This document shows, in pieces, positions 47,046-56,431 of a DNA stretch of 64,000 nucleotides. Each line of letters opens with the position of its first letter. The stretch's first letter is position 1. The position numbers and the translations under genes were made by a program. This DNA is from Marinobacterium mangrovicola. GTDB taxonomy: Bacteria; Pseudomonadota; Gammaproteobacteria; Pseudomonadales; Balneatricaceae. The stretch lies in the NCBI RefSeq assembly GCF_004339595.1, contig NZ_SMFU01000007.1, forward strand, positions 496,001-560,000, read 5' to 3'. The notes under the pieces are model-generated. The model was not told the DNA's origin. It saw only the letters and a list, made by a program, of their open reading frames with translations, and did not search any database.

Positions 47046-47606
47046 ATGACATCCCGGCTTTCCCGGTTTTACGGACTTACCCGCTATTCGGGGCTCTCAG
47101 ATAACTTCTGGCTAAACCTGGTCGGTTTTCAGCTGATCTGGTGGTCACTGGTGCTCTGGGGCAATGCGGCGGTGCCTGTCGCACTGCTGCTGTTGCTGGC
47201 TCACCTTGTTCTGCACAGTGCTCCACGTAAAGAGCTGCAACTTATTCTGGCCGCAGCGTTGCTCGGTTTTGCTGCCGATTCCCTGTTGACGCTTAGTGGC
47301 GTCTTTCTGTTTTCCCCCGCTTATCTGCTGCCGCCGTTATGGCTGCTGGTGCTCTGGTTTGCCTTCGCGGCGACCCTGAATCAAACACTCAACTGGTTTT
47401 CTCGTCGCTACCGTCTCGCGGCCCTGATCGGCGGTCCCGGTGGCAGCAGCACCTATCTGGCGGCGTCGGAGTTGGGTGCGGTCTCCCTTGGACCTGGAAC
47501 GTTACCGGCGGTAGCGCTGCTGACGCTGGTTTGGGCGCTGTTGTTCCCGCTGCTGGTATGGCTTAAAGATCGAATCGAGGTGCGCCATGTCTGTGTATCG
47601 CGTTAA
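47046..47606 (+). CDS. DUF2878 membrane protein
   Basis: A 186-residue inner-membrane protein with five or six hydrophobic segments, and the DUF2878-like pieces NFWLNLVGFQLIWWSLV at about 20-36 and LIGGPGGSSTYLAA at about 125-138. ATG at 47046 has GGAGCAGG upstream. It overlaps the next gene by 20 bp. Together with the chalcone-isomerase-like and DUF3833 genes it forms a known trio. Confidence 0.82.
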   Translation: MTSRLSRFYGLTRYSGLSDNFWLNLVGFQLIWWSLVLWGNAAVPVALLLLLAHLVLHSAPRKELQLILAAALLGFAADSLLTLSGVFLFSPAYLLPPLWLLVLWFAFAATLNQTLNWFSRRYRLAALIGGPGGSSTYLAASELGAVSLGPGTLPAVALLTLVWALLFPLLVWLKDRIEVRHVCVSR

Positions 47607-48105
47607 TTCCGGTTTTCGGGTTTGTCTGATCATCGCTCTGATGAGCCTGGGTCTGTCTGCTTCGGCGCAAACCAGGTATCCGCAGGGGCTGGAACAGGTG
47701 GGCCAGGCACGGCTTAGTTTGCTTTGGCTGGATATCTACGATGCCCGCCTGTTTAGCCCGGACGGCGCCTACCGTGCCGGTGAAGCGCCGTTGCTGCTGG
47801 AGCTGACCTATCATCGTGCGATCTCCAGCGAGGAGCTTGTCGAGGAAACCCTGAGCCAGCTTGAGGGACGGGTCGATGCACTGGCGGTACCTCGTAACCG
47901 GCTGAATAAACTGCTGCCCAGTGTCGACGATGGTGATCAGCTGGCGTTTTATCTGAGCCCTGATGGCCGGGGCGCTTTCTACTTCAATCGTGAATATCTG
48001 GGCGAGCTGGAGAATAGCGACTTTAACCGCGCATTTTTGGATATCTGGCTGGCACCGGATAGCGACTACCCGGAGCTGACACAGCAGCTCATCGGCAAGG
48101 AATAG
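47587..48105 (+). CDS. Chalcone isomerase-like periplasmic protein
   Basis: A 172-residue protein with a signal peptide (cleavage after about residue 27, ASAQ) and a bacterial chalcone-isomerase-like fold: LSLLWLDIYDARLFSPDG near 43-60 and LLLELTYHRAISSEELVEET near 68-87. Bacterial members have no proven isomerase activity. Operon with DUF2878 (overlap) and DUF3833 (15 bp). Confidence 0.82.
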   Translation: MSVYRVNSGFRVCLIIALMSLGLSASAQTRYPQGLEQVGQARLSLLWLDIYDARLFSPDGAYRAGEAPLLLELTYHRAISSEELVEETLSQLEGRVDALAVPRNRLNKLLPSVDDGDQLAFYLSPDGRGAFYFNREYLGELENSDFNRAFLDIWLAPDSDYPELTQQLIGKE

Positions 48106-48119
48106 GCAAGGAGAAGAAG

Positions 48120-48707
48120 ATGATCAGGCGTTCAAAACTGGCTGTGCCGTTGCTGGGTGCTCTCGCGCTGGCGGGGTGCTCTGCCAACCTGAGCGATTAC
48201 CGTGAAGAGACTCCGGTGCTCAAACTCAGTGAGTTTTTCTCCGGACAGCTGGAAGCCAAAGGCATAGTGCAGGACTTCAGCGGCAAGGTGGTACGTCGCT
48301 TTACTGCCGATATTGTTGGCCGCTGGGACGAGCAGGGGCAGGGTGTACTGGATGAACTGTTTATCTATGCCGATGGCAGCGAGCAGCATCGTTGCTGGCG
48401 CCTAAAAGAGGAAGAGCGGAGTTCCACCTACACTTATTCGGGCAGCGCAGGTGATGTGGTGGGTGAGGCGGCCGGCAGCGCCGAAGGCAATGCATTGAAC
48501 TGGCAGTACAAGCTGCGTGTGCCGGTGTCCGGTAACGAGTGGGTATTGGGCATGGACGACTGGATGTATCTGGTGGATGACCAGACACTGATCAACAGAA
48601 CCCAGATGTCCAAGTGGGGAATCCCTGTCGGTGAGGTAACACTCTACATCTCGAAAACATCTGACACGGCGCAGCGACCGCTGTCCGAGGATTGCCGACT
48701 GGATTGA
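48120..48707 (+). CDS. DUF3833 lipoprotein
   Basis: A 195-residue lipoprotein with LALAGC lipobox (Cys about 20) and the DUF3833 elements FFSGQLEAKGIVQDFSG near 38-54 and WKLR-type beta strands around YADGSEQHRCWRLKE near 88-102. Last gene of the DUF2878/chalcone-isomerase/DUF3833 trio. Function unknown; proposed envelope or stress role only from gene neighbourhoods in other proteobacteria. Confidence 0.85.
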   Translation: MIRRSKLAVPLLGALALAGCSANLSDYREETPVLKLSEFFSGQLEAKGIVQDFSGKVVRRFTADIVGRWDEQGQGVLDELFIYADGSEQHRCWRLKEEERSSTYTYSGSAGDVVGEAAGSAEGNALNWQYKLRVPVSGNEWVLGMDDWMYLVDDQTLINRTQMSKWGIPVGEVTLYISKTSDTAQRPLSEDCRLD

Positions 48708-48895
48708 GCCTGGAAGGCCTTGGTTGTTGGAATGCCCTAAAAAGTCCGGTGCTTCAGGCAAGGCTTTTCCACTGGCGGATAAGTTATGCTGGCCTGTCTT
48801 GGGTATACTGGTTGCCCGGTAATACCGGAGCCACCGAGGAGTTAGGGCAGGGAGTTGTTACAAGGGTTTATGACAACGGCTTATGACAAGGACTT

Positions 48896-49819
48896 ATGAG
48901 TAGCTACGATCGATCCACGCAGGGTTTTATCGGTGCCTGGCTGGCTGAAATCCGCGCACGCCCCTGGACCGCCGCAGGTCTTTTCACCGCCTCCCTGGCG
49001 ATACTGCTGTTATTGCTGAGTCAGTTGCTGGGCACCTCAGCCTTGTCTGTTTCATTTCGTGATGCGGCTATTGGCGGTTTTGTGGGTTTCGCATCGACAG
49101 CACTGGGTGCCTGCGGAGCGCTGCTGTTAACTAATCTCAAGACCCGCACCGAAGACTCCATGCTCGGCTTTGCCGCCGGGATGATGCTGGCGGCTTCCTC
49201 GTTTTCATTGATTCTGCCGGGACTCGCTGAAGGTGAACGTCTCACCGGCAGCCCGATTCTCTCATCGCTGATTCTCTCTGCCGGGCTGGCACTTGGGGTC
49301 GTGCTGATGCTGGGGCTAGACCGGTTTACGCCCCACGAACATGAGCATCTCGGCGCTCATGGCCCCGATTATCAACGCCTGAATCGGGTCTGGTTGTTCA
49401 CCCTGGCTATTGCCCTGCACAACCTGCCGGAGGGGATGGCGATCGGTGTCAGCTTTTCCGGCGGCGACCTCAGTGTCGGACTGCCTCTAACCACGGCGAT
49501 AGCGGTACAGAATATTCCCGAAGGGCTGGCGGTGGCGATGGCGCTGCGGGCCGCCGGCATGCGACCGGCAACATCGGTATTGCTGGCCGGTGCTACCGGC
49601 ATGATGGAACTGCTGGGCGCGTTTCTCGGCATCGGTGTGGCGAGCGGTGTACCTATTGCCTACCCGGTCGGCCTGGGATTGGCGGCAGGTGCCATGCTGT
49701 TTGTGGTCTCCCATGAAGTGATTCCCGAAACCCACCGCAACGGTCATCAAACGCCAGCCACTATCGGCCTGATGGCGGGCTTTGGGCTGATGATGATCCT
49801 GGATACGGTGCTGGGCTAG
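48896..49819 (+). CDS. ZIP-family divalent metal transporter
   Basis: A 307-residue inner-membrane protein with about eight hydrophobic segments. The two metal-site helices are clear: ALHNLPEGMAIGV near 163-175 and VQNIPEGLAVAMAL near 204-217, both with HNxPE/xNxPEG patterns. A His-rich loop HEHEHLGAH near 146-154 is typical of zinc or iron ZIP proteins. Likely imports zinc or related ions. Confidence 0.9.
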   Translation: MSSYDRSTQGFIGAWLAEIRARPWTAAGLFTASLAILLLLLSQLLGTSALSVSFRDAAIGGFVGFASTALGACGALLLTNLKTRTEDSMLGFAAGMMLAASSFSLILPGLAEGERLTGSPILSSLILSAGLALGVVLMLGLDRFTPHEHEHLGAHGPDYQRLNRVWLFTLAIALHNLPEGMAIGVSFSGGDLSVGLPLTTAIAVQNIPEGLAVAMALRAAGMRPATSVLLAGATGMMELLGAFLGIGVASGVPIAYPVGLGLAAGAMLFVVSHEVIPETHRNGHQTPATIGLMAGFGLMMILDTVLG

Positions 49820-49822
49820 TTG

Positions 49823-50599
49823 ATGAGTTCTATCCGCGAAAGGCAGTTTTATCGCAACGGTCCGATCTACGCTGAGTTGGAGAATTCCGATTTTGCGGCG
49901 ATCCGCCGTCAGTTTGATTTCCGTGGTATCCGCATCGGCCGCTGGGTTACCAAGGCGGAGCAGGCGGCGGTGGCGCCACAGTTTCACGCTGCGCTCTGCG
50001 ATCTGATGCAGATCCTGCAGGTGCCGGAACTGGTGATCTCGCTGCGAGGCTCGCTGGCGCTGCATTATGGCACCGGTGGTCGGCCAGGTGTGGCAGCCCA
50101 TTACGATGCCGCCCAGCACACCTTTGCGCTGGCCAAAAATGCAGGCCCTGGCAGTATTGCCCATGAGTGGTTTCACGCCTTTGATCACTATATCGCCGGC
50201 CAGGCGTTCAATGCGCTCTCGCCGTCAGTGTTTGGCTCCCGTGCCTGGCTGCACGATGAGGAGCAGATAGAGCACCCGTTAAACCAGCGTCTGTTCGCCT
50301 GCTATAACGCGATCATGCTTAATGCCGATGGCAGCGCACCCAGTGACCTGGTGAAGCGTTCGATGAAGGTGGATCGTGCCCAGGGGCATCTTTACTTCAG
50401 TTTGCCGGAGGAGGTCTGTGCCCGCGCCTTTGAGTCCTGGATCCAGGATGCGAGGCTAAAAAACCATTTCCTGGTGAAAGGTACCAAAGAATCCCCCGAG
50501 GCCAAGGCCGGTGTTTATCCGCGTGGCGCCGAGAGAGAACTGATAGGGCAGGCCTTTGCCGCCTACTTCAGTTTGCTGGGCAGGGCACTCAGACGATAG
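49823..50599 (+). CDS. CLCA_X/LPD1-like putative zincin
   Basis: A 258-residue cytosolic protein with the metalloprotease-like motif HEWFHAFDH at about residues 113-121 in the context GPGSIAHEWFHAFDHYI, resembling LPD1/CLCA_X-type proteins. A third metal ligand is not obvious. ATG at 49823 is used (TTG one codon earlier is possible); no strong ribosome-binding site. It starts 3 bp after the ZIP gene, so both may be co-expressed and linked by metal. Confidence 0.6.
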   Translation: MSSIRERQFYRNGPIYAELENSDFAAIRRQFDFRGIRIGRWVTKAEQAAVAPQFHAALCDLMQILQVPELVISLRGSLALHYGTGGRPGVAAHYDAAQHTFALAKNAGPGSIAHEWFHAFDHYIAGQAFNALSPSVFGSRAWLHDEEQIEHPLNQRLFACYNAIMLNADGSAPSDLVKRSMKVDRAQGHLYFSLPEEVCARAFESWIQDARLKNHFLVKGTKESPEAKAGVYPRGAERELIGQAFAAYFSLLGRALRR

Positions 50600-50691
50600 C
50601 AGGACTGTACGCGGGTTCTGAACATTGCTCTAATGATGTATATCATTCGCGACCATCGCCACCGCGCTGTTCATCGAGTCAAGGAATGCTG

Positions 50692-51837
50692 ATGGCACAA
50701 CTGATCTACCTCACCGCTGATGAAGCTATCCTGGAAGGCTTCGTGAATGTGCTTGATCCCGCTTACGCTCTGGAGGTGCTGCATCTGCCTGAAGAGTTGC
50801 AGGCGCGACTGAAAGAGCAGCGTTTCGATGCCGTTCTGCTCGATGACGCGGTAGCAGCGCATATCGGAGAGACCAGTTGCCGTGCCGTGATTACTGCGGC
50901 ACGGGAGGGCGCTCTGCCGGTGTTGATGCTCAATCGACATGCCACGCCGGAGGCGCGGTTGTCCGCCCTTGAATTGGGTTGCGACGATTATCTTGCGCTG
51001 CCGTTTCTAGCTCCGGTCGTGGAGGCAAAGCTGCGCACTCACTCCAAACTGAGTCAGCTGCAGCAGCGCTACGATGCCCAGAGCGATGCGATGGCGCATG
51101 TGATGAACGAACTGTCGGTGGTTCAGGATGCCGCTATTCTCTGTCTGGCCTCTGTGGCGCGGGTTCGGGATCACTCCACCGGCAACCATATACTGCGGAC
51201 CCAGCACTACGTTAAGGCTTTGGCGGAGCATCTGCGTCATCACCCCCGGTTCAGTGATGAGCTCGATTCAGACACCATCGATCTGTTGTACAAGACCGCC
51301 GCGCTGCACGACATCGGCAAAGTGGCGATCCCCGATTCGATCCTGCAGAAGCCCGGTGAGCTGACGCCGGATGAGTTCGAGATCATGAAGCAGCACGCTT
51401 ATTTCGGCTACCAGGCGATGCATACCGCTGAACAGCTGATGGAACGGCAGTTAGGCGAACGGGCGGCGCGTTTTCTCAAGGTAGGGCAGGAGGTGACCTT
51501 AAGCCATCATGAGCGTTGGGATGGCACCGGTTACCCCCAGGGTCTTGTCGGTGAGCAGATTCCTGTGGCTGCGCGGCTGATGTCTGTGGCGGATGTCTAT
51601 GATGCGATCTCCTCGCGGCGTCCCTACAAGGATGCGCTGGGTCACGAAACCGCCGTTGAGGTGATTGCCGCGGGGCGCGGTAGTCACTTCGACCCGGATG
51701 TGGTCGATGCCTTTCTTGACCTGAAAGATACCTTTGCGCGAGTATCCCGCGTGCTCGAAGATCTGTTCCCCTCGTTGACCGATCTGACCCTTCACTCAAT
51801 CGACAGTCTCGTTACCCCCGAAGAGCCTCGCAGCTAA
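50692..51837 (+). CDS. Receiver-like HD-GYP cyclic-di-GMP phosphodiesterase
   Basis: A 381-residue protein: receiver-like domain (about 1-115), helical linker and HD-GYP domain (about 150-370). HD-GYP motifs intact: HDIGK near 206-210 and HHERWDGTGYP near 266-276. The receiver lacks the conserved Lys before Pro (DDYLALPF), so signal input may be unusual. Second ATG chosen: AAGGA lies 6 nt upstream of it and directly abuts the first. Confidence 0.92.
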   Translation: MAQLIYLTADEAILEGFVNVLDPAYALEVLHLPEELQARLKEQRFDAVLLDDAVAAHIGETSCRAVITAAREGALPVLMLNRHATPEARLSALELGCDDYLALPFLAPVVEAKLRTHSKLSQLQQRYDAQSDAMAHVMNELSVVQDAAILCLASVARVRDHSTGNHILRTQHYVKALAEHLRHHPRFSDELDSDTIDLLYKTAALHDIGKVAIPDSILQKPGELTPDEFEIMKQHAYFGYQAMHTAEQLMERQLGERAARFLKVGQEVTLSHHERWDGTGYPQGLVGEQIPVAARLMSVADVYDAISSRRPYKDALGHETAVEVIAAGRGSHFDPDVVDAFLDLKDTFARVSRVLEDLFPSLTDLTLHSIDSLVTPEEPRS

Positions 51838-51868
51838 GCCTGGCCGATCAAGGATATGTAAACCTGTA

Positions 51869-52612
51869 ATGACCGCTTCAGCCCGTGAAATCTACCGTGA
51901 ATATGATCAATACGGCGTCGTTCGAGTGCTCGACGACGGCAACCGCCGAATTCTGAGTTTTGGCGATGATGATGAACAAAGCTGTGTGTTGAAAACCGAT
52001 GTTACCGATCTTCAGCACGAATACACCCGGGCGATGCTGTTGGCGCTGATGTTTACCGAGCCGCGCCGCGTGCTGACCCTGGGGCTCGGCGCCGGCAGCC
52101 TGAATACCTGCCTGCACAACCGCTTTCCCGCGAGCAAACAGCAGGTGGTCGAGCTACGACCGGCCGTAATCGAGGCGGCACGGCGCTTTTTCCAATTACC
52201 GCGCAGCAAGCGTCTGGTGCTGCATGAGATGGATGCCAAAGCCTACCTGGGAGCGCCGGAAACCTCGGGCGTGGATATTCTGTTCAGTGATCTTTACGGG
52301 TCTGATGGCATGGATGAGATGCAGCTGGATCCCGACTTTATCGAGCGCTGCGCGGAACTGATCAAGGCGGATGGCTGGCTGGTACTCAACTGCTGGCGCG
52401 AGCATGAAAGCAGCGAACTGCCAAACCTGCTGTCAACCTGGTTTACCGAGCTGCTGAGCGTCCGTACCAGCGACGGTAACTGGGTACTCTTTGCCGGCAA
52501 GCAGCCCTCCCAGCTGAGTAACACCCAGATCAAAACTCGGTTAAAACAGCTGGAAAAGCAGCTGGGTTTCTCTCTTCATCCAGGGTTCAAGCGACTACAA
52601 TCGTTGTTTTAG
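51869..52612 (+). CDS. Spermidine synthase-like methyltransferase-fold protein
   Basis: A 247-residue protein of the polyamine synthase fold: VLTLGLGAGSLNTCL near 71-85 (nucleotide-binding loop) and DILFSDLYGSDGMDE near 135-149. The diamine-binding pocket of real SpeE proteins is only partly recognisable, so a catalytic role is uncertain. Starts 31 bp after the HD-GYP gene. Confidence 0.75.
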   Translation: MTASAREIYREYDQYGVVRVLDDGNRRILSFGDDDEQSCVLKTDVTDLQHEYTRAMLLALMFTEPRRVLTLGLGAGSLNTCLHNRFPASKQQVVELRPAVIEAARRFFQLPRSKRLVLHEMDAKAYLGAPETSGVDILFSDLYGSDGMDEMQLDPDFIERCAELIKADGWLVLNCWREHESSELPNLLSTWFTELLSVRTSDGNWVLFAGKQPSQLSNTQIKTRLKQLEKQLGFSLHPGFKRLQSLF

Positions 52613-52794
52613 GCAGGCGAAAAGAGCTTGAGCAAGTCTTAACCTGCAGTGCGGATAGAACGCTGTTGGTATGAGGTTTGCTATCTACACGTGGCTAATT
52701 AGCTATTGTTAGTTGGGACCGGGTAAATGGCTTGTTAGAGCCATTTGAATCCTTCGCTGCTGATCAATTCACTATTCAACCGGGCTGACGCCGC
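52613..52794. other. Short intergenic region with terminator-like hairpin
   Basis: Perfect arms AAATGGCT (52725-52732) and AGCCATTT (52739-52746) with a 6-nt loop but no U-tract. A 10-bp palindrome GCTAATTAGC is at 52694-52703. Confidence 0.4.
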
Positions 52795-54300
52795 ATGAAA
52801 AGGATTTTACAGCGTGTCGTGCACAGGTTAGGTGGGCTGAACAGATGCCTGAGCACACGTTTTGCGCTCCTGGCGGTCGTGCTGTTCCTGGTATTTGACT
52901 TCACTGCTCTGGCGCTGAATATCTGGTTAACCCATCGCATCGAATCTCAGGCGGTTTATATCAATCTGGCGGGACGGCAACGGATGCTGTCACAGCAGAT
53001 GGTAAAAACACTGCTCGAGATAGAAAACGCGCATGAGGCTGGGCAGGGCTCCGCCCGGCTGATGGCCCAGCTAAAGAACACCTTTACAGATTTCGATCGC
53101 ACGCTGCTGGCATTTGAGCGAGGCGGCAGCACCCTGGATGGGCAGGGGAAAGAGATCTATCTGAAGCCGCTTGATCGGCCGGTACCCAAATCCCTGGTGC
53201 TGTCTGCGCAAAAGGTGTGGGCACCCTATCGCGGCGCGATGGTGGAACTGCTTTTCGAGCCAGGCGAGCAGGGACTCACGACGGCGGTATTGCTGGCACA
53301 GGATCGTAATGGCGAACTGTTGTCTTTGATGAACCGGCTGACCTTTCGCCTGCAGGAAGACACCAGCCACGAGGCATCGCAAATCCGACTCTTCCAGGGG
53401 CTGGCTTTCCTGTTGGCGCTGATCAACTTCGGCGTGGCGATTACCATCTATCTGGTGCGTATGAAGCATGCGCACCAGGAGAGGGATCTGATCGACAGTG
53501 TTATCGATCGGGTCGCTTCCGGCATTTTGGTGGTTGATCGGGCGCAGCAGATTATTCGCGCCAATGAGGCGATGGAGCTGCTTTCCGGTTACAGCGAGGC
53601 GGAACTGCTTACGCGACCGGTGCAGCAGGTGCTGCGTCGCAACGGCAATGAAATGATCGCCCTTAGCCGCGAGGGCAAAACCTACTACTGTTCGGTGGAT
53701 ATCAGTCTGGCGCAGCTGTCGGGTAAACCGGTAGAGGTCTACACCATCAACGATGTGACCGAACAGAAGCGAACCCACGAACGTCTCTCCATTCTGGCCT
53801 ATCACGATCAACTGACCGGGCTACCCAATCGATTGCTGTTTGATGACCGCCTTAAACTCGAGCTCAACCACTGCCGCAGGCTGGATCACCGTCTGGCCGT
53901 GCTGTTTATCGATCTGGATCAGTTCAAACCAATCAATGACAGGTTCGGCCATGATGTGGGTGACCAGGTGCTGCGTCAGTTTGCGCTTCGTCTGAACAAC
54001 TCCCTGCGCAGTACCGATACCGTGTCGCGGCGAGGCGGTGACGAGTTCACCCTTATCCTGACCGATATTCCGGTGCGCTCCGTCTGTGAAAAGCTGGTGT
54101 TCGATCTGCACCAGGAGATCACCAAGCCCTATTTTATCGACGGCAAGGAACTCTCGGTTGGCGCCAGTATCGGTGTCGTCAGCTTTCCTGACGATGGTGA
54201 CAGTGCCGAGAAACTGCTGAATCGAGCGGATGAGGCGATGTACTGGGCCAAACACCATATACCGGGAAGTATCGCTTTCTGGAGCGATCTGGACAGCTAA
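52795..54300 (+). CDS. Diguanylate cyclase with PilJ/NarX-type sensor and PAS domain
   Basis: A 501-residue membrane protein. Two membrane segments (about 22-42 and 200-220) bracket a periplasmic domain that opens with [20 protein letters not shown], the PilJ/NarX-type sensor signature. A PAS domain (about 232-320) and GGDEF domain (about 335-495) follow; RRGGDEF near 411-417 keeps the active-site residues, so cyclic-di-GMP synthesis is expected. Counterpart of the HD-GYP gene 1 kb upstream. Confidence 0.93.
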   Translation: MKRILQRVVHRLGGLNRCLSTRFALLAVVLFLVFDFTALALNIWLTHRIESQAVYINLAGRQRMLSQQMVKTLLEIENAHEAGQGSARLMAQLKNTFTDFDRTLLAFERGGSTLDGQGKEIYLKPLDRPVPKSLVLSAQKVWAPYRGAMVELLFEPGEQGLTTAVLLAQDRNGELLSLMNRLTFRLQEDTSHEASQIRLFQGLAFLLALINFGVAITIYLVRMKHAHQERDLIDSVIDRVASGILVVDRAQQIIRANEAMELLSGYSEAELLTRPVQQVLRRNGNEMIALSREGKTYYCSVDISLAQLSGKPVEVYTINDVTEQKRTHERLSILAYHDQLTGLPNRLLFDDRLKLELNHCRRLDHRLAVLFIDLDQFKPINDRFGHDVGDQVLRQFALRLNNSLRSTDTVSRRGGDEFTLILTDIPVRSVCEKLVFDLHQEITKPYFIDGKELSVGASIGVVSFPDDGDSAEKLLNRADEAMYWAKHHIPGSIAFWSDLDS

Positions 54301-54394
54301 GCAGCTCCATCGCGGGTCTGTCATGCTTGGCATTGTCAGCTGTTCTCAGGTGCGGATAATGGCGCCTATTCAAAACTCAACAGAGGAGAACAGC

Positions 54395-54832
54395 ATGGCC
54401 GAGACCGTCTGGCATCAGCAGACGTTGTCGCTCAGGGCGCGACGTCGGGGCTTTCATCTGATTACCGATGAGATCGAGAGCGCGCTGCAGTCCGAACTCA
54501 GCCGGATCGATTGCGGCCTGCTGCATCTCTTCCTGCAGCACACCTCCGCATCACTGACCATTAATGAGAATGCTGATCCCACCGTACGTCAGGATTTCGA
54601 AAGCCACTTTACCCGTTCGGTACCGGAGCAGTCGGGGCTTTATCGCCATGATTATGAAGGCCCGGACGATATGCCAGCGCACATCAAAAGCAGTATTCTC
54701 GGCCCCGCGCTGACCATTCCTGTAAGCCGCGGGCATCTGGCGCTGGGAACCTGGCAGGGGATCTATTCCTGCGAGCACCGGGACCATGCAGGTTCCCGCC
54801 GGTTGGTAGCCACGCTCACCGGCAGCGCTTGA
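54395..54832 (+). CDS. yjbQ: YjbQ (UPF0047) family protein
   Basis: A 145-residue protein of the YjbQ family, linked in some species to thiamine-phosphate synthase side activity. [20 protein letters not shown] near 44-63 and the metal-binding-like HRDHAG near 129-134 are characteristic. GAGGAG lies 7 nt before ATG 54395, which discards a longer reading overlapping the diguanylate cyclase gene. Stop overlaps the start of the next gene. Confidence 0.92.
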   Translation: MAETVWHQQTLSLRARRRGFHLITDEIESALQSELSRIDCGLLHLFLQHTSASLTINENADPTVRQDFESHFTRSVPEQSGLYRHDYEGPDDMPAHIKSSILGPALTIPVSRGHLALGTWQGIYSCEHRDHAGSRRLVATLTGSA

Positions 54833-55371
54833 TGCAGTTACTGTCCTCACTGACACCCATTGAACTTGCCGGTCAGCTCGTCAGTCTCGTTGCACTTGTG
54901 CTTTGCATGCTGGCTTTCTCCAGTAAGCGCGATGATCGGCTGATGAAGCTGCTGGTGTCCGCTAATATCGCGTTTGCGCTTCAGTTTGCACTGTTTGGTA
55001 GCTGGGCTGCTTCAGTGCTGACGCTGCTGGTGATACTGCGTATTGTGCTTGCCCGCCGTTACGCCCGAAACCTCAAGGTAATGGGTTTTGTGCTGGTGGC
55101 CAGTCTGCTGGCAACTGCGTTGACCTGGCGCGGGCCAGTGGATCTGTTTCCGCTGGCTGCCACCTTTATGGGTACGGTGGGCATGTTCATGCTGCGCGGG
55201 ATTCCCATGCGGCTGATGCTGGCAGGCGCGGGCTCAGCCTGGATGCTGAGTTCGCTGGTGATCGGCTCTGTGGGCGGGACGCTGGCCGAAGCGGTGGTGG
55301 TGGGCGTAAATCTTATCACTGTAGCCCGTATGATGATGGATAAAAAACGAGCATCTGAGCACTCGCAATAA
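54832..55371 (+). CDS. YgjV-like inner membrane protein
   Basis: A 179-residue membrane protein with five or six hydrophobic segments and a start SSLTPIELAGQLVSLVALVL like YgjV. Function unknown. ATG overlaps the yjbQ stop (TGATG), so it is translationally coupled. Confidence 0.75.
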   Translation: MQLLSSLTPIELAGQLVSLVALVLCMLAFSSKRDDRLMKLLVSANIAFALQFALFGSWAASVLTLLVILRIVLARRYARNLKVMGFVLVASLLATALTWRGPVDLFPLAATFMGTVGMFMLRGIPMRLMLAGAGSAWMLSSLVIGSVGGTLAEAVVVGVNLITVARMMMDKKRASEHSQ

Positions 55372-55446
55372 AATAAATGTTCACTTTTATTTCGATTTAT
55401 TAGCCCGCTGTTGATTATCAATTCTTGTCTATACTGAAACGCCACA

Positions 55447-55479
55447 GGATCTTTTCAAATTAATTAATCGGAAAGATCC
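55447..55479 (+). other. Hairpin in the M15 peptidase leader
   Basis: GGATCTTTTC (55447-55456) and GAAAGATCC (55471-55479) pair around an AT-rich loop, 36 bp before the start codon. Possible leader control element or weak attenuator. Confidence 0.35.
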
Positions 55480-55515
55480 GCGCGTTGTTAACCGTATCTC
55501 AAGGAGGGAGGCATT

Positions 55516-56313
55516 ATGTCTATCCAGATCCTGCGTCGCGGTAGTCAAGGGCGGTTCGTCGAAAAGTGGCAAATATTTCTGGTTGGTTTGAGATTCCTGC
55601 ACTACGCAGTGGATGGAGATTTCGGGCCGCGTACCGAAGAGGCAACCAAGGCGTTTCAGCGTTCACAGGGCCTGTCTGCTGATGGCATTGTCGGCCCACA
55701 AACCTTTGGCAAGGCGATACTCGAGGGTTTTGATGTCGGCTTCAGCGATCCGGATCGAGGCGATGCGGAAGATCTTTTACCTGGCAATACGGCGTTGAAA
55801 GCTGCCACGGCCTCTACCCGTGCCCGTCTTTTTGGCCAGTTCGATTTTAAACCAGCACCTACACCTGGTAATCGTGAGGCGATCAAAATACTGGGTAACT
55901 GGGAGAAGGAAAATATCGTTTCGGTCTATATCCCAGAGCTTGAGGGGATCTCTGTTTTCGGCAAGCGCAGCAGCGGGCGGATGAGGTTCCACCGGCTGGC
56001 GCAAGAGCAGCTGAAAGCGATGTGGGCCGCCTGGGGCGATGCCGGCGTGTTGGATAACATCCTGACCTACGATGGCAGCTTCAATGCCCGCTTTATACGC
56101 GGCAGTCGCTCAACGCTCAGTAATCATGCCTTTGGCAGTGCGTTCGATATTAACGCCCGTTGGAATCCGCTGGGGGCAATACCGATGGCCAGGGGCCGGG
56201 AGGGCTCGGTCAGGGAGCTGGTGGATATTGCCAATCAATTTGGCTTTTTCTGGGGCGGGCACTTCAACGGCCGGCCCGACGGTATGCATTTCGAAGTGGC
56301 CAAGCTGTTATAA
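55516..56313 (+). CDS. Endolysin-like M15 peptidase with N-terminal peptidoglycan-binding domain
   Basis: A 265-residue protein: PG_binding_1 domain (about 5-68, DGDFGPRTEEATKAFQRSQG and GIVGPQTFGKAIL) and a VanY/M15C-type DD- or LD-carboxypeptidase/endopeptidase domain (about 130-265). Zinc motifs SNHAFGSAFDIN near 201-212 and DGMHFEV near 255-261 are complete. There is no signal peptide, as in phage endolysins, so export needs another route. GGAGGGAGG precedes the ATG. It is followed by its own terminator and stands just before the paralogue cluster. Confidence 0.88.
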   Translation: MSIQILRRGSQGRFVEKWQIFLVGLRFLHYAVDGDFGPRTEEATKAFQRSQGLSADGIVGPQTFGKAILEGFDVGFSDPDRGDAEDLLPGNTALKAATASTRARLFGQFDFKPAPTPGNREAIKILGNWEKENIVSVYIPELEGISVFGKRSSGRMRFHRLAQEQLKAMWAAWGDAGVLDNILTYDGSFNARFIRGSRSTLSNHAFGSAFDINARWNPLGAIPMARGREGSVRELVDIANQFGFFWGGHFNGRPDGMHFEVAKLL

Positions 56314-56395
56314 ACAGATTGAAAATCTGTTAATTAGAATTTTTCATGGCCCGGTTGTTTAGTGTCTTAACTGTTATATAAATCGAACCCCTGGA
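56314..56395 (+). other. AT-rich spacer with small hairpin
   Basis: AACAGAT (56313-56319) pairs with ATCTGTT (56325-56331), followed by an A/T-rich run. No gene seen. Confidence 0.4.
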
Positions 56396-56431
56396 ACCCA
56401 TCGTTTTGTTAGGGAACGATGGGTATTTTTT
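56396..56431 (+). terminator. Rho-independent terminator after the M15 peptidase gene
   Basis: Perfect 10-bp arms ACCCATCGTT (56396-56405) and AACGATGGGT (56415-56424), 9-nt loop, then ATTTTTT. Confidence 0.95.

Noticed and set aside
54230-54394. Longer N-terminus for YjbQ
   Set aside because: It would overlap the diguanylate cyclase gene, and the family start with a GAGGAG site lies at 54395.
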